Below, one piece after another: positions 60,382-64,000 of a stretch of 64,000 nucleotides of DNA. The notes beneath the pieces are model-generated. The model was not told the origin of the DNA, did not search any database, and saw only the letters and a list, made by a program, of their open reading frames with translations. This DNA is from Pseudomonas frederiksbergensis (GTDB lineage: Bacteria > Pseudomonadota > Gammaproteobacteria > Pseudomonadales > Pseudomonadaceae), in NCBI RefSeq assembly GCF_003732275.1, contig NZ_MOBM01000038.1, positions 896,679 through 960,678 on the forward strand, in the 5' to 3' direction. The translations under genes and the position numbers were made by a program. How positions within the stretch are numbered: position 1 is the first letter of the stretch; every line of letters starts with the position of its first letter.

Positions 60382-61449
60382 TCAGAGGCTGGATTTCGAG
60401 ATGACTTGCAGGCTCATCTGCTCCAGCAGTTTGTTCATGTGAATGAACTGCGCGAAGCGTTTGTCCTGGGTCTGACCATGGAAGAAGCGGTAGTAGATCT
60501 GCTGCACGATGCCGGCCAGACGGAACAGGCCGTAGGTGTAGTAGAAGTCGAAGTTGTCGATCTGGATGCCGGCGCGCTCGGCGTAGTAATCGACAAACTC
60601 ACGGCGGGTCAGCATGCCGGGAGCGTGGCTTGGCTGGCGGCGCATTAATTGCACCGGCGCCGGGTCGTCGGCTTCGATCCAGTAGGCGAGGGTATTGCCC
60701 AGATCCATCAGCGGGTCGCCAAGGGTGGTCAGCTCCCAATCGAGCACGCCGATGATCTGCATCGGGTTCTCGGGGTCGAGGATCACGTTGTCGAAGCGGT
60801 AATCGTTATGGACGATGCTCGAGGTCGGGTGATCGGCCGGCATCTTGTCGTTGAGCCAGGCCTTGACCGCTTCCCACTTCGGCGCATCCGGGGTCAGGGC
60901 TTTTTCGTAGCGCTCGCTCCAGCCTTTGATTTGCCGCGCGACATAACCTTCGGGTTTGCCAAGGTCGCCCAGGCCATAGGCCTTGTAGTCGACCTGGTGC
61001 AGTTCCACGAATTTGTCGATGAAGCTTTTGCACAGGGCTTCGGTCTTGGCTGAATCAAGACCCAGTTCCGGCGGCAGTTCGGAGCGCAGGATGATGCCCT
61101 TGACCCGCTCCATCACATAAAACTCGGCGCCGATCACCGATTCGTCAGTGCAATGCACGTAGGCTTTGGGGCAATAGGGAAAGCCGTCCCGCAGCTGATT
61201 GAGTATGCGGAATTCGCGGCCCATGTCGTGGGCGGACTTGGCCTTGTGACCGAACGGTGGCCGACGCAGGACGAATTCCTGTTCGGGGTATTCCAGCAGG
61301 TAAGTCAGGTTCGACGCACCGCCCGGAAACTGGCTGATTTTCGGCAAGCCACTCAGGCCCGGAATGTGCGCCTTGAGGTAAGGATCGATCAGGCTGGCAT
61401 CGAGTTCTTCGCCGGAGCGTATACGGGTGGACTGGTCAGTAAGCGCCAT
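60382..61449 (-). CDS. Aminoglycoside-phosphotransferase-like (ACAD10-type) phosphotransferase family protein
   Basis: This 355-residue protein kinase-like phosphotransferase has a nucleotide-binding loop FPGGASNLTYLLEYPEQEFVLRRPP, a catalytic loop IVHNDYRFDNVILD (HxD...N) and a metal-binding motif VLDWELTTLGDPLMDL. The family resembles the kinase domain of ACAD10/11, which phosphorylates 4-hydroxyacyl-CoA before beta-oxidation. Pairing with an SDR agrees with hydroxy-fatty-acid handling, but no acyl-CoA dehydrogenase is present in the window. Confidence 0.85.
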   Translation of the reverse strand: MALTDQSTRIRSGEELDASLIDPYLKAHIPGLSGLPKISQFPGGASNLTYLLEYPEQEFVLRRPPFGHKAKSAHDMGREFRILNQLRDGFPYCPKAYVHCTDESVIGAEFYVMERVKGIILRSELPPELGLDSAKTEALCKSFIDKFVELHQVDYKAYGLGDLGKPEGYVARQIKGWSERYEKALTPDAPKWEAVKAWLNDKMPADHPTSSIVHNDYRFDNVILDPENPMQIIGVLDWELTTLGDPLMDLGNTLAYWIEADDPAPVQLMRRQPSHAPGMLTRREFVDYYAERAGIQIDNFDFYYTYGLFRLAGIVQQIYYRFFHGQTQDKRFAQFIHMNKLLEQMSLQVISKSSL

Positions 61450-61926
61450 GCTTATCCCTTCTGCTTATTTTGGAGGCCAGACATCATTGGCTAATCTAAT
61501 GGTGCGCCGGGGGGGCCACAAGCGCGGCACGGTCTTATAGGTTAGCGTGTTGCCGGATAATCAGCGTTCCTGATGTGCGAGCGCAGGCTCGGCGGACGAA
61601 TGTCGGCCAGCATCGATAATGAATGTGCCGACGTCATCGCGAGCAGGCTCGCTCCCACAGGGATCTCGGTTGAGCGCGGTATTTATGTACGACGGAGATC
61701 CAAAAGGTGGGAGCGAGCCTGCTCGCGATGAGGCGATCTCAGTCAATACAAGGCTTTAAGCTCCGGCAGCATCGGTCGAGCGCCAAACCAACCCCGGCGC
61801 CTGTCGATACGCTCATGGTGGCGGCATCGACCCCGGCCGCCAGGCCGCCAGTCATCCCGGCACCCCAGTACTCAGCGAACCCGCGAATAGTGAAGAAGCG
61901 TACCGATAACTGCTATTGGGCGTCCT
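61450..61926. other. Gene-free stretch between the phosphotransferase and hydroxyacid dehydrogenase genes
   Basis: It holds the phosphotransferase promoter, a reversed REP pair (61635-61729) and about 180 bp without clear function. In that last part a minus-strand frame (61747-61914) reads TIRGFAEYWGAGMTGGLAAG and onward but starts after a stop with no good start codon, so it is either a gene remnant or chance. Confidence 0.65.
61635..61729. repeat. REP pair (BIME), reversed order
   Basis: ATCGCGAGCAGGCTCGCTCC is followed by its inverse, as at 7685 and 21869. Confidence 0.9.
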
Positions 61927-62898
61927 TTAGTGATTGTGCCGGGTGGCTGCCGTCGGCGGCGGTAAAGCAATGGGGGTCAGTACCGGTTGACCGGAAAAAA
62001 ACGCCGTCAGGTTTTTGCCGACCAGTTCCACGGTGCCTTGGGTGGCCTCCGGGGACAATCCGGCGACATGCGGGGTCAGAATCACGTTGGCCAGTCCCTT
62101 GAGGGCGTCCGGCACCTGGGGTTCGTTATCGAAGACATCCAGCGCGGCGCCAGCGATCCGTCGTTGTTCCAGCGCGCTGATCAGGTCTGCCGTGATGATC
62201 ACACTGGCCCGGGCAATGTTGACGATAAATCCGTTGGGCCCTAAAGCATCCAGTACCTGCCTGTTGATCAAGTGTTGGGTGCCGAGCCCGCCGGGTGCGG
62301 CAACTATCAGAAAATCCGAATGGCGCGCCAGTTCAGTCGGCGTCGAGCAGAAACTGTAGGGCACATCGCTGCGATGCTGGCGATTGTGGTAACTCACGCT
62401 CATGTCGAAGCCGTTGGCGGCACGTTTGGCGATAGCGATGCCGACGGCCCCAAGGCCGAGGATGCCCAGGTGTTTGCCAGCCAGGGAAGGGCGCATGATT
62501 TTCGGCCACTCGCCCCGACGCACGGCAGCATCGGCCCGAGGAATATCCCGCACCAGTGCCAGCAGCAACGCCATGGCGTGGTCGGCGACGGAAGAGGCAT
62601 TGACGCCGGCCCCGTTGGTGACGGTGATGCCGCGGTCGGCGGCGGCTTGCAGGTCGACATGTTCGTAGCCGGCGCCGATCACGCAGATGATCTTGAGGTT
62701 GGGCAGGGCGGCAATTTCATTGGCGTACAGGCCCAATGGACCGCGCGTCAGCACTGCATCGATCTGACTGCCCTGTCGGGCAATGGCGGCGGCACGCTCG
62801 GCCGGGGTCGGGGCCAGAATCAGATGAAACCCCTGATGTTCGAGAATCGGCAGGTATTCATTAATGGTTTCAACCAGTACCAGAACAGTTGCGGTCAT
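61927..62898 (-). CDS. D-isomer-specific 2-hydroxyacid dehydrogenase
   Basis: This 323-residue NAD(P)-dependent enzyme reduces 2-keto acids such as glyoxylate, hydroxypyruvate or 2-ketogluconate. The cofactor motif is GILGLGAVGIAIAKR (about 147-161); the catalytic residues are Arg in VNIARASVI, Glu in DVFDNEP and His in LTPHVAG. Phe-Asn-Ala-type substrate loop GPLGLYANEIAALPNLK is N-terminal. It is a single gene read away from an amino-acid permease. Confidence 0.9.
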   Translation of the reverse strand: MTATVLVLVETINEYLPILEHQGFHLILAPTPAERAAAIARQGSQIDAVLTRGPLGLYANEIAALPNLKIICVIGAGYEHVDLQAAADRGITVTNGAGVNASSVADHAMALLLALVRDIPRADAAVRRGEWPKIMRPSLAGKHLGILGLGAVGIAIAKRAANGFDMSVSYHNRQHRSDVPYSFCSTPTELARHSDFLIVAAPGGLGTQHLINRQVLDALGPNGFIVNIARASVIITADLISALEQRRIAGAALDVFDNEPQVPDALKGLANVILTPHVAGLSPEATQGTVELVGKNLTAFFSGQPVLTPIALPPPTAATRHNH

Positions 62899-63247
62899 GC
62901 TGGGCTCCTGCGGGCAGCGGAATGTCGGGGGCTCGAACGTCGCTTCAGATTGCTGACCTCAGAGCGATTTGGCAATGGCCAGGGTTTTGGCTCCCGGTGG
63001 CGGAGCTGGCGAAGCCTGCGATCCTTCTAATGACAACACTAGATCAGTGCGAGGCAGATGGAGAGGATTTGTCCGCTCGCTCCTACGGGAGAATCTGATC
63101 CGCATAACCATTCCTCACCTAAGCCTTTGCTTCTGTTGATTAATCCCGGACAATCGCGCCCCTGTTTCGGCCAGGGCGCTGCCTGTCGGGTTTTTCCGAC
63201 TCGTCCTGACCGGGTGGCAAGTGACCGGAAAGCGGAGATCCGACCCG
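62899..63247. other. Divergent promoter region, no gene seen
   Basis: It must contain promoters for the hydroxyacid dehydrogenase and the permease. Part of it (about 63000-63030) is a fragment of the third-family repeat (GGAGCTGGCGAAGCCTGCGAT). No clear operator is visible. Confidence 0.6.
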
Positions 63248-64000
63248 ATGAATGATCAGGCCAATAGCGTCGACGAACGCTATGTAGCGGCAACACCAGC
63301 GAGCCTAGAAAGCTGGAATCGCCATGACACCACCTGGATGCTGGGCCTGTTTGGCACGGCAATCGGGGCCGGTACCCTGTTTTTGCCGATCAACGCGGGG
63401 CTGGGCGGTTTCTGGCCGCTGCTGATCCTGGCAGTGCTGGCGTTCCCCATGACGTTTTACGCACACCGTGGCCTGACCCGCTTTGTGTTGTCCGGCCGTG
63501 AAGGCGCCGACATCACCGAAGTGGTGGAAGAACACTTCGGCATCAAGGCCGGTGCGTTGATCACATTGCTGTATTTCTTCGCGATCTTCCCGATCCTGCT
63601 GATCTACAGCGTAGCCCTGACCAACACCGTGGGCAGTTTCCTCGAACATCAACTGCACATCATGCCGCCACCTCGCGCCGTGCTGTCGTTCGTGCTGATT
63701 CTTGGCCTGTTGGCAGTGGTGCGTTGCGGTGAGCAGGCGATCGTCAAGGCGATGAGCCTGATGGTGTATCCGTTCATCGTCGCGCTAATGTTCCTGGCGG
63801 TATTCCTGGTTCCGCACTGGAATGGCGGCATCCTCAGCACTGCGACCACGCTGCCTGAGTCGTCGGCGCTGCTGCACACCCTGTGGCTGGCGATTCCAGT
63901 GATGGTGTTCTCGTTCAATCACTCGCCGATCATCTCGGCGTTCGCAGTGGACCAGAAGCGTCGCTACGGCGCGCATGCCGAAGAGCGCAGCTCGCAGATC
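63248..64000 (+). CDS. Amino-acid permease, HAAAP family (serine transporter SdaC-like), partial
   Basis: The first 251 residues of an inner-membrane amino-acid:proton symporter are present before the window ends. After a polar N-terminus, DTTWMLGLFGTAIGAGTLFLPINAGLGGFWPLL is the family's first transmembrane signature. Six to seven hydrophobic segments follow, including LVVRCGEQ-like AVVRCGEQAIVKAMSLMVYPFIVALMFL and IPVMVFSFNHSPIISAFA. SdaC-type serine transport is most likely; threonine is an alternative. The ATG at 63248 follows a purine-rich AAAGCGGAGAT. Confidence 0.88.
   Translation, partial: MNDQANSVDERYVAATPASLESWNRHDTTWMLGLFGTAIGAGTLFLPINAGLGGFWPLLILAVLAFPMTFYAHRGLTRFVLSGREGADITEVVEEHFGIKAGALITLLYFFAIFPILLIYSVALTNTVGSFLEHQLHIMPPPRAVLSFVLILGLLAVVRCGEQAIVKAMSLMVYPFIVALMFLAVFLVPHWNGGILSTATTLPESSALLHTLWLAIPVMVFSFNHSPIISAFAVDQKRRYGAHAEERSSQI

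Noticed and set aside
1..64000. tRNA or rRNA gene as an integration site near the helicase island
   Set aside because: No cloverleaf-like sequence with a conserved TTCGAATC-type arm was found near 49.0-49.5 or 55.4 kb, or elsewhere in the window.

Overview
The window reads as chromosomal DNA of a fluorescent Pseudomonas (P. fluorescens complex). The evidence is the GC-rich codon use, gene orders matching the P. aeruginosa exa/erc and P. putida ped regions, Pseudomonas-only small families such as DUF1652, and about twenty REP/BIME repeats of the P. fluorescens type between genes. No rRNA, tRNA, CRISPR array, transposase or phage gene was found.

Layout. 1-2.3 kb: sulfide oxidation and export (SQR-like flavoprotein, TauE/SafE). 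2.5-3.7 kb: a general porin. 3.9-27.0 kb: a large PQQ-dependent alcohol-oxidation region. It holds the NO sensor NosP and hybrid kinase NahK, the regulator ErbR/AgmR, a CxxxCW rhodanese-like protein, the PedA1-A2-B-C ABC system, cytochrome c550 PedF, PedG, a SoxYZ-like carrier, a metallo-hydrolase, a PedH-type (lanthanide-type) quinoprotein alcohol dehydrogenase, the aldehyde dehydrogenase PedI/ExaC, pqqA-B-C-E, ErcA and ErcS. Seven promoters in this region carry a common TACYAA-type element 65-115 bp upstream of the start codon. A Ca-type PedE/ExaA, PedS2/PedR2 and pqqD are not present.

27.0-34.3 kb: a minus-strand uronate/aldarate cluster (OprD-family porin, uronate dehydrogenase, SMP-30 lactonase, TRAP transporter, aldose epimerase). 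34.6-37.4 kb: DHA2 MFS pump plus HlyD adaptor. 37.5-38.8 kb: CopC/CopD. 38.9-47.5 kb: reductive pyrimidine degradation (TetR regulator, PreA/PreT dihydropyrimidine dehydrogenase, dihydropyrimidinase, NCS1 transporter, N-carbamoyl-beta-alanine amidohydrolase). 47.7-49.05 kb: an AhpD-like protein with its ECF41 sigma factor.

49.5-55.4 kb: one 1951-residue protein, visibly more AT-rich than its surroundings and bordered by REP sequences. Its order is an Ig-like N-terminus, a transglutaminase-like C-H-E domain, DUF4011, a split SF1 helicase, a Vsr/PD-(D/E)xK-like nuclease and DUF3320. This matches the single-gene Hhe-type antiphage architecture and is the best candidate for an unusual system here.

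55.7-64 kb: a PAS-LuxR regulator, DUF1652 protein, small lipoprotein, a Gfo/Idh/MocA dehydrogenase with two GGAA-N6-TTCC operators, an SDR plus phosphotransferase pair, a D-2-hydroxyacid dehydrogenase, and the start of an SdaC-like permease cut by the window edge.
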